From contig JADDOH010002114.1 in the NCBI GenBank assembly GCA_016648135.1, positions 186,001-250,000 on the forward strand: DNA of 64,000 nucleotides, written 5' to 3'. Each line of letters opens with the position of its first letter. Position 1 is the stretch's first letter. A model generated the notes under the pieces. It had not been told where the DNA came from and made no database searches. It was given only the letters and a program-made list of their open reading frames with translations. Made by a program: the position numbers and the translations under genes. The stretch comes from Agrypnia vestita (lineage: Eukaryota; Arthropoda; Insecta; Trichoptera; Phryganeidae). Positions 1 to 11,834 of this stretch are shown here, piece after piece.

Positions 1-1080
1 ATTTAAATACGTTTTATTGTAATAATAATAAAAATAAATAATAATTCATAAAAAAAGTTATAAAATTGCCATCAAATGACCATACAATTAATGAAGACGG
101 TGGAACAGATCGTTTCTCCTGTTGCAGCAGTTTGTGACTTCCAATAATGTTGATTTCCATCGATTTTTGGTTTTGAAGAGCATTTGTCATACCAACATCT
201 AGTAGAATGCCAAAGGTAGATTTTTTGGTCATGGCACTACAATAATGTCTTATTTACCGATACATATATGCGTGAGCAATATCTATATGATAATGAGACA
301 ACGTTATTATAATCGCTTCTCGTTAGACGGTAATACAACAACGCCCTTGACGTCATAATACGGGTTACGTACACCGCAAGTAGTGTGTTGTTTTAAATTT
401 ATTAGATTTTTTTTTTGTAAATTTATCACAATGACATGTGATAAATTTAGAATGAATGTTAATTTTATATCTCATATAAAGCTTATTAATTTATAATGTA
501 ACTTTGTATTCTATTTTGTACAATGATTCTTAATTTTCGGCCATAAAATAATACATCCCACCCTTAGAACAACACCGCCACAATTCAAAATGTGACGTTC
601 TGAGTAAATCGCATTTAAAGTTTACAATTTTTTCAACATTTATTAAACTTAACTGAACCAAACCACCTGAATAGTGTAAACACAATATATGGTTATTGAA
701 TATATGATTTATAGTCATATTTAAACTGTGGCAGTGTTGTTTCAGATATATTGAAAATTTGTAAATGCAATACAGCGATAATTCGTATAACTTACAAAAA
801 GTACTAGCTAGAGATAAGGAAGTCTTAAATATTGACCAGGCAGTTAATTTGGCATTCAAAAGTAAAATTCGGCATTTTTCGATTTGTAGCCATATTAACC
901 TAGGAGCACGATCTACGTCATGTTGATAATGAGTGTTATAAAACAAAATAAGGAACCAATTGCATTGTACGTAATATACAACTTTATAAAGACACAATAT
1001 TGAAACAAAACCTTTTTTAAAGATGTTGATAACAATTTCTGACTCGTAATTGAGTAATAAAACTTGATCAATTTTAAGAG
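1..1080. other. AT-rich spacer, no recognisable gene
   Basis: The sequence is strongly AT-rich. It holds two minus-strand open frames (72 codons at 14-232 and 155 codons at 530-997). Neither shows a domain, a signal peptide or splice sites that I recognise, and their Leu/Ile/Tyr/Cys-rich composition is what AT-rich non-coding DNA gives by chance. No tandem repeat or transposon terminus was identified. Confidence 0.5.
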
Positions 1081-1084
1081 ACGC

Positions 1085-1875
1085 GCCTTTTTTAATACAC
1101 GCGGTCCTCGATCCTTTGACGGGATTTCATTTTTATTATTTATCTTTGAAACAAATTTTTCATTTTTTCTTCAATGACCTCTCTCGTGTTACATAATTGG
1201 ATTATCCCCGGGCGTATGCTCCGTTTTTACGTATCTGCTACTCCAGAACAAAGCAAACCAAAAGTATTAGCACCCTGTTAAAAGCAATTGAGCATTTACT
1301 CTCTTTTCTTCCCTGTTTAATAGTCGCATTAATGCCTCATTGCTGAAATGCCCCATCATTTTCGTCTCTACTAGGATCTTTTATGTAAAGCCTAACTTTC
1401 CTTTTTCACTAAATTCCAAACAAGCGTCCTGACGCGGCTGAAACGAAGAAGCTAAAATGTTGCCCTACGCAGAAAGAATCACGTTACTGTCTGTTTTCAT
1501 CGCGTGACGCGATACGATAGTGCCATTATTTTTTATAAATTCCCAGGTTGCTCGCTCGGAAAGCAGTGAGGGTCGGCATAGAATTTAATTCTAGATGCGG
1601 GTGCCAATCCGCCTGAGGATGTATATTTGTTCTCAGTAAATAAGTTTACGTCTCCCGCTACGGGGTAGGTAATTGTATTAAAATTCGAAGAATGATGGCA
1701 AATTACTGAGGGGAGTCTCCGCGTTCAGCTGTTGTAAAGGTAATGCAGTTAATTTATTAATTATTTCATCGTTCAGATTGCGTCCAGCACGCGTCCTAGG
1801 AGCTGTAATTCGCGCTTCATTATATCAGATGGAGTTATTTATTTTGCATGCGTAGAGGTGATTTAATCAGTGGTG
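1085..1875. other. Unique higher-GC island, function unknown
   Basis: This stretch is visibly less AT-rich than its surroundings, has several CpG-containing words, and carries no repeat family seen elsewhere in the window. No long open frame spans it. It could be a regulatory element or untranslated exon sequence. There is no direct evidence for either beyond composition and non-repetitiveness. Confidence 0.3.
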
Positions 1876-3025
1876 TCACGTGGGTTGGGGGACGGAACCA
1901 ACAAAGAAACAGGTAACCTTTATTCATAAAATAGAGTAGGCGTGGGGATTATGTGTGCTGTTTATATTATATCTGACATTCGACAGTAGTAACTGTTAAG
2001 CTGTGTATTAAGGAAAAATATATTCTCAAAGAAACCTTATGTGGGTAGTTTGTAACAAGATTTGAAGTGCAAAATATGAGCTTAGTCAAGGAAAAATAAG
2101 TCAAATATTTTATGATTATTCGTTCGAAACACAATAACCTCAAAAATGAAGATAAAATATGATACACATCAATATAAATTCTCGCTAGCGAGACAGAAAT
2201 TATTTAATTTTTGCGTTTTATTCATATACCCTCACACTTATATTATACCTTGATACCTATATTAATATTTATAGTTAAAATGATAATAACAAGTGAAGTA
2301 AACTTATAATAATAGGGAATGTGTGTGCTGCAAGGGGAACGTGTATGTTAGGTGCATAGGAAACGGTGAATGACGATGATATATTTTAGCAAATTAACTT
2401 TCTGAAAGAACTGTAATACCTACATATTATTACTGTATATTAAAAATATTAATATAATTATACTATGATAAGTCAAATCACTAATTAAAAAAAAAATCTA
2501 AATGTACACTCTATTTACAACAAATCTGTTTACAACAAAATATATGCAGATGAAACCAATGATATAATGAACTGTAGAAACGTTACAAACGTGAAATCTT
2601 GGCAACTAAAAAGTAAGTCATTATATGTAACAAGCCTCTCTGCCAATAGCGACCTCGTTAGGTATATACAAATACCTGTTCTGAGGTAATTTATATGTAT
2701 TTACAAAAAATTGCTTCATTGAAACAGCAGAAAAAAGTGTACATTTCAACATTAACAAAAGTGTAGCAAAGCCCCAAAAACCTAAGCAACCGAAATAACA
2801 AGACCTGGTTTAATATATTAGAAGACACCAACTTTCCCCATAAAAACCTCATATTAACACACATCATTAAAAACACGTTAGAGCAACAATCAATTATAGG
2901 CAGAATTACGAGAAGCTACACATTAGGGCATAAACTGCGACCTAATTATATGGATTTAAATTTATTTACCTCTGTATTGCCGACCTGAAGAGACGTGTTT
3001 TCACGATCATTTTGGAGTGACACTT
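1876..3025. other. AT-rich spacer
   Basis: AT-rich DNA with only short chance open frames (61 and 66 codons, minus strand). I see no repeat family, RNA gene or splice structure. Confidence 0.5.
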
Positions 3026-3029
3026 CAGT

Positions 3030-3130
3030 GATAAGTCACCCCCTCCCCCAAAAGAAGAGCAATGCAATCTGCTCGAAACGTCGGGGGTACAAGGGGGTCG
3101 GGACCAAATAAGGGTTACAGCCTTACAGGT
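3030..3130 (+). repeat. Penelope-like terminal-repeat motif (stem followed by GAAACGTCGG)
   Basis: A perfect 5-bp stem (GAGCA at 3057-3061 with TGCTC at 3070-3074) closes an 8-nt loop and is followed directly by GAAACGTCGG. This stem-then-GAAACGT arrangement resembles the hammerhead-like blocks reported in the terminal repeats of Penelope-like retroelements, and it parallels the family B elements at 39.8, 40.2 and 58.3 kb. The bases before the stem (AAAAGAA) do not match the CTGANGA core, so any ribozyme would be inactive. Downstream (3110-3150) are several GGTTACA-type words. Assignment is by motif only. Confidence 0.35.
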
Positions 3131-5045
3131 TACAGGCATAACGGGTTACACGAAATAATTTACTTACTACGTATTAAACCGCATTTTTGCCGATTGGCTC
3201 TAAAGCTTTACCGAATACTTCCCGTAAAAGATAACAAAATAAAGTAGTACGTTATTGCGGCTAATTAACCTGTAAATAAATTGTCGGCTCAATTATAGCA
3301 TTGTTATTTCATCCATTTCGAGGTAAAACTCACTAACCGCAATATTGGCCAAAATGAGTTTTGAATATAAATATTCATATTTTTCCATCTCTATTCTAAA
3401 TAAAAATCAGAATGTGAATATTCCATGTATATTTATAGTTATTTAGTGATAAAAATAATAATTTGAACATTTACAATAATTTTTATATCACATTTTGAAT
3501 GTTTAAACCTCATTATTTCAAAACTACTCCAAATGTCAGAGAGTGAGTTTTTCCTCTAAATTTTTGATTATGTTACAAAACAAATAGTCCCTTTAGAGTC
3601 TAAAGCGATAATTTGTTTTGTAAAATACACATATATTTATGAATTCATCGATTTAATAAGTCATTGTTTTTAAATTACATAAAATATAAGGATTCTCTGT
3701 AATTATCTAGAAAGTATTTTGATTGGAAAAAAAGATTCATAATTTTAAATTCATAAAATATAAAATAAGCCATTCATTAACAGTTTAGTTTAGTTCAGAC
3801 ATTTAAAATAATTTATCTGAAAAATATAGTATCTATCTATATGCAAAAAGCAAAGGGGTGATTTACAAAACAGTCCACCCTGAATCATCCGAGGTATTAA
3901 AAATGCATTTTTTTCACGACTCGTCGCTGAAACAAAAGACCTATGAGAGGTTCATTACACAATGAGTGCGCATAGTGTGAATCATCCGTTACACACAGGG
4001 GCGGATTGACAACTTTCAAAACTATATTTTGCACTCAAATATATAATTAACTTTTGAATAACTTGAGTTAATTTATTGAAAACAACCGGTTTCAGAAATT
4101 TACTGTGATAATCTTCATAAAATATTATAACTTTATTTTCTACAATCAGAGAAAAGAGAAGGTTACATGTTCATGATAAAAGATGGATTTTTTGCCTTTC
4201 TTACATAGCATTTTGTTAAACTCTTGAGTTAATTTCTTGTTAAAAATACTGATTGAATTAAATAAATCTCTTGAAACCTTTTGGAATTCAGTAAATCCGG
4301 TTTCTTAAAATGAAATTGATTTGCAGGTAGTTTAAAATTTTAATTTTAATTTAGTATTGGTGCCTTACAATAAATAACATAGTAGGTATACTTAGGTGAA
4401 ATAGTTTGAGTTAAATGAGGCAGACTCGTTTAACTGAAAAAACTCAATCAATAACAATTACAATTAAATGGCAATTGTAATTATAAATACAATTTAAATG
4501 CAATTGAAATTGCAATTTAACAGTGACAGTCAGAAATATGCACTTGCGATACTTTGGAGGCAACATTCACAATTGAGAAAAAACACAAAAGAGTGTCTTA
4601 CAAAATATTATATAATATCATATATTATGCTGTAAGCTTATGTAAATATGGAATATTTCAATACAAAAATAAAACAAAATTAAATGCAATAATAGTTTGG
4701 GTTATTTTCACATCAAATAATTTTTACTCATATTCAAAAATTGTGTAAATTTTATTTACAAATTTTTAAAGTTTATGACGTTTTATATCTGAAATATATA
4801 TATTAATTATAAATTGTTAAAATTACATTTCTGTCTTATAAATTAGTAAAAAAGTAATATAAATTAGCAAAATCAATGTATTTTATTGAAGTAAAAGCTT
4901 TTAGTTTAAGCATATTCGAGTACCTACGCACAATATTTATATACTTACTAAAACCATTTTTTTTTACCAATTAACGATAAGGATTATATTATTTTACTTA
5001 AATTCACAATTTACAGGCATTACTCATAATTTTTTTTGTGTAATG
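3131..5045. other. AT-rich spacer
   Basis: Long AT-rich stretch without a recognisable gene. It contains a short GAAACCGGTT-type repeat block at about 4020-4115 (listed separately), a cluster of CAATTG/AATTTAAATG-type near-palindromic words at 4440-4520, and a possible transposon terminus reading CAGGGGCGGATTGAC near 3997, for which no partner terminus was found. Confidence 0.45.
4020..4115 (-). repeat. GAAACCGGT-type dispersed repeat (family C copy)
   Basis: Read on the minus strand, this block carries TTATCACAG, then TTTCTGAAACCGGTTG, then an AT-rich run with AATAAATTAA. The same order (ATCACCACAG, GAAACCGGTCG, AATTAATAAAAATG) occurs on the minus strand at about 28165-28275, so the two are copies of one dispersed repeat. 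It may be the end of a Penelope-like retroelement, but no protein remains. Confidence 0.4.
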
Positions 5046-5049
5046 TACG

Positions 5050-5292
5050 ATGAAGTTTGAACTGCTCTTTCCTAGATACGGGCCTGCCGCGACTTACAGC
5101 GCCGGTGTAGTCAAACAGCAGGGCTGGGAACAATCTATCACCCCGCAGGCATTAATCTGCCACCCCTGCGTATCGCGCTCATGGCGAGCGTTCAAGGGCT
5201 CAAAGCCCAACTTCAAACCTTGTATTCTACGAGCGGAGCTGAGGATAATTAAACTTGGCACCCTGAAAAAATGTATAGAGCATTCTTACTAA
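5050..5292 (+). other. Higher-GC island with an 80-codon open frame
   Basis: GC rises sharply at about 5080-5250 inside AT-rich DNA. The plus strand is open for 80 codons from an ATG at 5050. The translation has no domain that I recognise, and no splice sites or conserved start context are evident. It may be part of an unrecognised repeat, an exon fragment or a regulatory island. Confidence 0.2.
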
Positions 5293-5465
5293 AAGTAATA
5301 AAAATAAATATGGTGAAATCAATCGATTAAGTTTATAAATGGTATAGGTACAGTGATTCCTCGATACAGACCTTTATGTATGCCACATCTTTAAATTAAT
5401 TAATAAAGGGAAAACAAGTAATCCGTTCCCATGAAAAAAATCAATTATTATTTGTTTATCATATA

Positions 5466-5868
5466 CTAGCTTATCTGTGCGGCTTCGCAAACCTAGATTT
5501 TTAGTAACTTATAGTCATATTTTATTAATTGGTGTATTAAGCTTAACATCTAGATATATGTCGTTGCAGATTTGTTTATATAACTTTTTGAGTTCTGCAA
5601 ATTATTTATATACAGTAATTAAATACTTCTTTCCGTTAAGGCAGTGTTCTTAAAAAAAGCATCGGTCGACAATTTTTAGTCGACTTTAGTTGTACAATAG
5701 GTCGCCATGAAGAGCCATTTTATTTTAACGGAATAATATATAACTTTTTTCCACCCTGAAAGCGCATTATAAATATTGGTGAATGAATTTTTGAAATCAG
5801 ATGAATAGTTTCGAAGATAACATCCAAACTTAGAAACTTTTACCTCTTTGGATATATGTTAGTATAGA
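5466..5868 (-). mobile_element. Non-autonomous Helitron, about 400 bp
   Basis: On the minus strand the element starts with TCTATACTAACATATATCC at 5868 and ends with GATAAGCTAG at 5466, followed by a host T. It therefore has the TC start, the CTAG (CTRR) end and no terminal inverted repeat expected of Helitrons. Just before the end is a short hairpin (TGCG-AAGC-CGCA, about 5479-5490). The 5' block with AAAGAGGTAAAAGTTT and an internal block about a 'sequence reading CGAAACTATTCATCTGA' are, from memory, typical of small lepidopteran Helitrons. No coding sequence is present, so it would depend on a helicase supplied elsewhere. Confidence 0.7.
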
Positions 5869-5869
5869 C

Positions 5870-6417
5870 TGATGGGTTTGTATTAAACAAATATATAAAT
5901 TCAAACGCTGCTTAATACTAAAATATATAAATACAAAAGCAATTAGATTAAATTAATGACAATTTAACAAACTCGTAGGATGGGGATCGATTAACATTAC
6001 CTTCAATACTATAAATGGTGCTAGGCTGTTTTTGTATGTATACCTATCAGAATTTTGTTTTTTAGTGAAAATTAGGAGGTAGAATTAGAGATAGACCACC
6101 TTTAGACTAAACAATATATACATATTCATTTTTTTTGGGCTTACTACTGCGCATACAAAATCGTTTTACTATCATTGGGGATCGTCAGGGTTGACGGTTT
6201 TGAATTAAAAATCGGTCCAAAGAACCTTGTTTTTGCCTTCTTCTCAAGGTATTTTGGAAATTAGACATTGTCTGATCATTCCAGACATTTCAACCCAACG
6301 AAAACGAGGACGTAAGCGCACGCCATTTTTCGCACGCAATTCTAAACCAAGGATTTATATCAAACAAATCTTTGAGCATCCAAAAGTACGTATGTTTATC
6401 TTTTTGGACTTATTCTA
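5870..6417. other. Spacer, unclassified
   Basis: AT-rich at first, then a mixed-composition stretch at 6150-6400. A 63-codon plus-strand frame at 6227-6418 contains a basic run (RKRGRKRTP), but there is no recognisable domain and I do not call a gene. Confidence 0.4.
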
Positions 6418-6645
6418 AAGTGTGGATGTCCTAACCGTGGAATTGGTGAACGTCCCATTGTATAATCATTTGATCACTTAAGCCAGCTCATACAGATCAT
6501 AAGCTCTTTGCCATCCTACAAAGACTTCCATACACGTTTCTGATATAAATAGCTCTGTCTCTGTGAGACTTTATAATTTGTTTTAATTAATAATTATTCC
6601 TCTGTGGATAAAATCCAGAATTTGTGTTCAGAAAATACAAACATA
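6418..6645 (+). repeat. Family A dispersed repeat, copy 1
   Basis: Shares with nine other places in the window the ordered words GTGGATGT, GGAATTGGTGAACGT, TGATCACTTAAGCCAGCTCA, GACTTCCA, TCTCTGTGAGACTT, TTAATTAATAATTATTCCTC and AAAATCCAG. The 5' portion (the block with ATTACCAGC seen in copies at 10.1, 23.8 and 38.75 kb) is missing. No open frame runs through it. The class is unknown; I cannot see a pol III promoter or long terminal inverted repeats. Confidence 0.7.
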
Positions 6646-7039
6646 TAAAAATATTATAAATATTTTTATTTCTGAAGTACTCATCCCTCATGATTCTCAT
6701 CGCACTTTTGCTTGCTTTTTTGCTTTTGAATTTGCAATTTTGTAATGTTTCCTTCGTTATCTGCGCATAAAATAGCGGAAACATGTTGAAAATGAAGAGC
6801 AATTATTGATTTATAAATTATCTTATTCTTCCCAAGAATGTTAAATTTTCTGCGATTTTATTAGTTTTGTATTCAATGTGTTTTTTTAATGAAAATTTAG
6901 AATTAGAACTCAGTTGCTTTATTGTGTCCACCATTTTGATTGTGTGTATAATAAAAAATAAAATTAAAATAAATTGTAAAAAATTATCAGATCTACATAT
7001 GTTGTATGTATTGTTTAATTAATGTAATTATTTTCAAAC
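6646..7039. other. AT-rich spacer
   Basis: AT-rich, with no repeat family, RNA gene or coding signal seen. Confidence 0.5.
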
Positions 7040-7069
7040 TTTCTACCGAATGTCTCGTACTTGATGGCG

Positions 7070-7330
7070 CACTCACCTGTTGCAGCCCATATTTAGTGTC
7101 GTTTTTGCCGCCACCGGCGATTAGCGCCGACCCCTCCGTCACCGCCAGCGGGAACCGTGCAAAAATTGCCGATAATTAAGTTTACCCGCCGGCAAATTGG
7201 GAGGTCAAAGTAAAGTCGGAGACGATTCCCGAATCCAGTTGAACGCGATTCCTGAGACAGGAGGAAGGATGATAACTCTGGAACTACATGCTGACGGAGA
7301 TAGCTATCTTCATGCAATATTATCTTCATG
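7070..7330 (-). other. Candidate first exon (minus strand) or regulatory GC island
   Basis: A GC-rich, CpG-containing island. On the minus strand it ends in AATATGGGCTGCAACAG followed by GTGAGTGCGC, a consensus splice donor (CAG|GTGAGT, boundary at about 7081/7080). The ATG at 7093 starts just 14 bases before the donor, giving Met-Gly-Cys-Asn plus two bases of the next codon. Such an MGCN start would fit an N-myristoylated and palmitoylated protein. The upstream part would be a GC-rich 5' UTR. No acceptor or downstream exon is identified, so this is a candidate only. An imperfect 16-bp tandem duplication (TATCTTCATGCAATAT twice) lies at about 7304-7336. Confidence 0.25.
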
Positions 7331-7336
7331 CAATAT

Positions 7337-8750
7337 ATTGATTATTGGGAAAGTGGACAATATCGATTTTTTTTCAATAATTTTTAATATTGTCATAGGA
7401 TTGTGGCGGTGGCAGGCACATGAGCCCAAACCTGGATGAGGTGAGAATTGTGTCAGGAAAAATGAGTGTGGTGCTCCAGCTTCTCTGCCTAACCAGAGCA
7501 GGGAAACCAAAAGGGTGTGATAATTAGTTGGTTGGGAATTATTATTTAAAAAATCTTATTATAACCTAATTAATAATAACATTGTGAAAGTGTGCAAAGG
7601 TATGTAAAATATAAAGAAAAAGGTAGATTTTTAAAAGTTGCAGTATAATAATACTGTCACATTGAAATAACCATTAATCAAAAAATTACTAAAATTTTCT
7701 TACCATATATTTTTTAATAGTGCATAGAGATATACGTACACAAAATACGTGTTGTATCAAAATTTTTACCTACCAACTATTACCAGAAGACACAGTTTAA
7801 TGAACGGGCAATTACGGTGGCAACTCTCTCCCCTCTACAAAACTGGGCAGGGCTTAGATCTAAAAAAAAATTATAATGAATGCCCTTTGAAAAATTTTTC
7901 CCGTAAGTAGGTAAGCAATTAAATTTGAATTTTTTTACAGTACAGTTTTTGTGTATATAGCGCTCTTGAGTTGAAATTTTTCAGCGCTCCATTCTTATTG
8001 TTGTTATTACACCTGCAGAATTTATTATACATATATATGTGTAATAATATACGAAAATATCTGTAGGTATGCAGAGAATTTACTTACTTATGATTGTGAT
8101 TGCCACATAACATTTTTCAGTTAGCTGGTCGCAAAAAAATATTATTATTTACCTAAGATCTTCTGCATAACAAAGGCAATGTGTTTTAACTATTATTAAA
8201 TTCAGATTTATTTATGTAAAAGAGATTATGATCCATCTTTGAATAAGTCATCAGTCATTGAAATTTAAAATGTTTTCATTTGCATTTCGGTCTTTTTTCT
8301 CTTTCCTAATGTTTAAACGATAATCTTCGGAAGGGCAAATAAACTTCTAGATCTCTGCATTTGCAGGGTCGTTACCGTCATTACGACGATAAAATTCCTT
8401 TCCCTTTTTAGTGTCAGATCAACGGTCGCTTTATAAGCATTTTTTAAAATGTAGAACTTTGAAAGAATAAGTCTTTCGGAGATATATTAAAATTTATTAA
8501 TTTTTTAGATTCTTTATTATACATATTACCCATCTACAGGTTGTACATGATTCTGATAAATAGTATCATAAGACCAAAATTTTTATCGTATGACAATTTT
8601 TAAACATATTTTTTATTTATTTAAATTGTAGCTGACAATGAATGAATATGTCTTACAAAAACAAAAGCAGTAGAAAAATATCTGCTCCATGCATCTATTA
8701 TCAAGTTACAATAATATCTTTAAAATTACTTAAATGTGTAATGGTCATAC
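7337..8750. other. Mixed then AT-rich spacer
   Basis: Holds short overlapping open frames on both strands near 7310-7510 that I cannot assign, then AT-rich DNA. A slightly less AT-rich patch at 8280-8430 is unique in the window. No gene is supported. Confidence 0.4.
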
Positions 8751-8753
8751 GTT

Positions 8754-8807
8754 GAGTGTGTGTGTGTGTGTGTGTGTATGTGCGGGTGTGTGTGTGTGAG
8801 AGAGAGC
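8754..8807 (+). repeat. (TG)n microsatellite with short (AG)n end
   Basis: A simple run of TG dinucleotides interrupted by TATG and TGCGGG, ending in GAGAGAGAG. Confidence 0.95.
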
Positions 8808-9330
8808 ATTGTGCGTTGGTTTTGCCAATGAATATATTTTTTAAAGTTTTTGATAAAGAACATAGGTTTAGTGTCTGCGAATAAGTCTATATCATGGGAA
8901 TTCTCATGTTGCAAGAATAGGTTTGCGATTCTACTGATAACTGAATTTTTTGTGGCCTTAGTTTTATATTTTGTGGAGTGACGGGTTTGTACATTAAAAT
9001 CGATTCATGATAATTAATCAGGGCAATCCACATTATTATTTAATATATGTGAAGAAAACTGATATACATTTGATAATGTTTCATTTTACTATACCTGTCT
9101 CACTAGGGAGCTCTGTGTTGAGACAATCTGATATCTAGAAATTTACATTTTTTTAATGGTGACATTAGTAAACCTCGGAAGAAGAAATATGTCCAATGTA
9201 TGAAATTATCGATGGAGTAAATGGATCGGAAATAGACTTTCCTGATATGGCGCTCTACGTGCTCATAAATGCATTTATGGTGTTACGTGTGGACTGTAAT
9301 ATTATTTACGCTGGCCTATCGATGTTTCAG

Positions 9331-9524
9331 CTAAACTTCGGTCGCCGAAAGGAGAGATTTTCGTACATTGACCCTACGCTACGTATCACACGCGTGCAGT
9401 TGTGTTGCTGTCACGCTCGCTCGCTGTTCATGTACGAGCGTGACAGCAACATAATTGTACGCGTGCGTCAAGAATACGTAGGGTCAATGTACGAAATTCT
9501 CTCTTTTCGGCGACCATAGCTTAG
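9331..9524. mobile_element. Foldback element / MITE, 194 bp
   Basis: A long imperfect palindrome. The left end reads CTAAACTTCGGTCGCCGAAA and the reverse complement of the right end reads CTAAGCTATGGTCGCCGAAA. The homology continues through TTTCGTACATTGACCCTACG, CACGCGT and GTTGCTGTCACGCTCG almost to the centre. Both arms carry GACCCTACG and GTGACAGCAAC words. The only open frame (9196-9519) is simply the palindrome read through. It looks like a non-autonomous DNA transposon; no clear target duplication was found. Confidence 0.7.
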
Positions 9525-9569
9525 ATAGATTACAATTCTGAATGCTGCAGCCCCGAAATACGAGTACAA

Positions 9570-9795
9570 TATCACATTGAAATTCTTGCACACTGCACTG
9601 CTAGCGCGCGATCTAATACATTGGTTGCGTTTCCCTGAAAACACAGAATTAAAGTTTTGTTGGTCGATGTAAGATCTGACAAGGCACCATGTTGACTCTG
9701 TGTTATGAAGAGTTCTTCATCCCATCCATCATTCTGTGAACGAGCGGATACTGCGACAAGCCCTAAAATTTGGAATTGTTTGCACTCATCTTATT
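9570..9795 (-). other. Unassigned open segment, possible exon or transposon fragment
   Basis: The minus strand is open for about 75 codons with no ATG start, and the composition is less biased than in chance frames (it contains GWDEELFITQSQHGALSDL). A possible splice acceptor (TTTTAG) lies inside it. I do not recognise the family. The remaining sequence to about 10100 shows nothing clear. Confidence 0.2.
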
Positions 9796-10117
9796 TTTCT
9801 GGTGTTTATCTTGTTTGCAAGAGCTCGAAATAGATGGATTGTGGATTTTCTGAAACATTTCTTAGCCACGATGTCCATCGTTTTCCAAGACTTGTTCTAG
9901 ACGAAATTTTTTCTTGAATGAAGAGATGTAGGATCTGCTACTTTTCTGGATGTCTCGTAATTTAACCAAAATATTGGAATTTCCGGGATTTTATTATTTT
10001 TATTATTCATGATACATTTTGCATTTTCTATCCATGTCTTCACATTCTCATTAATCCAACTCTTATAATATATATGTAAATAAATAAGATACCTCTATTT
10101 TTTTTTTTAATATAGTA

Positions 10118-10412
10118 GCGTCATTACCAGCTACCAAATCAAAATGCATACCTACTATTTCACGAAAGGACTACAGATGTTTCTAGCATAGTCAAATCAA
10201 ATATGCGGAAGGTTCCCAGAATACATACATACGACTTCCAAAAATTTGATAATGTGTGGATGTTCTTACGATGGGATTGGTGAAAGTTTCATTGTGTAGA
10301 GTGATCATTTAAATCAGCTCATACAGGTTTTAAGCTCTGGCCCATCGTATATGAGACTTTTAAACACGTTTTTAATTAATAAAAATAGCTTCATCTGTGT
10401 GAGACTATGGCA
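10118..10412 (+). repeat. Family A dispersed repeat, copy 2
   Basis: Begins with TCATTACCAGCT, continues with CTACAGATGTTTCTAGCATAG (a 5' block shared with the copies at 60.7-61.3 kb), then GTGTGGATGTTCTTACGATG, GTGATCATTTAAATCAGCTC, TTTTAAGCTCTGGCCCATCG and CATCTGTGTGAGACT. This is one of the more complete copies and shows the element extends well 5' of the common core. Confidence 0.7.
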
Positions 10413-10920
10413 ATATTTCATTTAAATGCTGGTGAGGACTTACAACCTATAGAGTGTCTGTTGTGAGTTTCTTATAGTGCTCTTAACGAATCTTTGATAT
10501 TTAGTTTTAATTGTGAATGAATAAATTAATTCGTTATTATTATTTAGTTATCAGATTGATTATTTCTTCACCAATGCCGTCGTATGCATCTCCTTTAAGT
10601 TTACAAAATAAACATATCTTTTGATCCACTCAATTTTCATCGCATACATAAAACACAGTTATTGCGTTGAAGGCAAACATATTATTCTAACAAAATAAAC
10701 ATTCCACTAAACAGAGCGATCTTTCTACGGCGATTGAATAGTTTCTTTCATTCCGTGCCTCACATTTGTCGTGTTTGTTTATTTTTATCCAATCACTTAT
10801 CACCGGACCGTTTGTTTATACACGTACTAATGGACACGATTATAAGAAAGAACGTTCTTTAAAAAAAAACATGTATTTTACTTCAGTTCGTTTACATTCC
10901 ATGAAAGCACGATGCTGTTG
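10413..10920. other. Spacer
   Basis: AT-rich to mixed composition. No coding, RNA or repeat signal was identified. Confidence 0.4.
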
Positions 10921-11059
10921 ACATTTTTTAGTCGTAAAAATATTTTCCCAAATAATTGACTTTTTGGAAGAACAGCAAATACTTGGAACAAAATCTATAT
11001 AATATTTTATCGCAAACAAAAATTATACTAGAATGCAGAGCGGTATCCAAACTCAAAAA

Positions 11060-11545
11060 GTATCTAAACAGATATTTTAAATATACGAGTATTTCAATAC
11101 ATTGGGATAATGTAAGGTTATTTAAATTTGTTAATATTAAAATCTTCACATTTAACATCTCGTAAATGAAAAGTGTGGTTCACCGTAAAACAAGGACTAA
11201 GGCTAAACACAATAATTTTCGAAAACAAGATTTTAAATTATGGAATGCCAAAATACATTAAAAATAAGATTTCGTATAACACAGACATTAATAGACATAA
11301 TACAAGAAATGCAAATTATATAATAATTCCAAATAGCAAGAAAACTATGGCGTAAAACTGTTTATATTACAATATGTTTATATTATATACCGCAAAATGT
11401 GAAAAATAGAGAAAAATCGATATTTTCGCACACCACAGAAGAAAAATATAAATATTATATAATAAATTTATATAAAGAATGTTCACAGCACTGTAGAAAT
11501 AAATGTTATTATATAATAAGTTCGTATATCAATGGTAACTATTAG
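11060..11545 (+). pseudogene. Degraded LINE reverse-transcriptase C-terminal relic
   Basis: The plus strand encodes LNYGMPKYIKNKISYNTD, INRHNTRNANYIIIP and NSKKTM, then after a stop CLYYNMFILY and FAHHRRK, then KYYIINLYKECSQ. The pattern HNTR...P...TM...SLYYN...LP resembles the conserved tail of insect CR1/Jockey-like non-LTR retrotransposon polyproteins, where a small domain follows the reverse transcriptase. Several stops and frame changes break it, so it is a dead relic. The upstream 10928-11165 region is open on both strands and may belong to it. Confidence 0.45.
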
Positions 11546-11834
11546 TTAATGATAAAATTATGTATTATTTACTAAATGATGATTTATAAAAAAATAATAA
11601 AAATGCAAATTAATTAACGATAATCGATATACGACTGAGCAGCGCATTGAAATTGTTGAAATTCACTACAATGTGGGAAATTAAGCATTTTTCACCATAA
11701 CAGTTACACTATAATAGATATAGGCTATTTTTTCTATTAAAGATTGATTTTTTTGTACTTGAATGATGTCTATTATCAACAAAATTGAGCTACGTGCCAC
11801 ATAAGTCAGAAACTAACCGAGTTATTGCATTAGT

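Noticed and set aside
530..997. 155-codon minus-strand open frame, one of the longest in the window
   Set aside because: The translation is rich in Leu, Ile, Tyr, Cys and His without any domain. It sits in AT-rich DNA with no splice or promoter signal; most likely chance.
3840..4015. A second hAT element starting CAGGGGCGGATTGAC
   Set aside because: Only one possible terminus is visible and no inverted partner or duplication was found.
8754..8807. The TG run as a regulatory or telomeric repeat
   Set aside because: It is an ordinary dinucleotide microsatellite; no telomeric TTAGG array is present.
9196..9519. 107-codon plus-strand open frame
   Set aside because: Its second half is the foldback element read through; no independent coding evidence.
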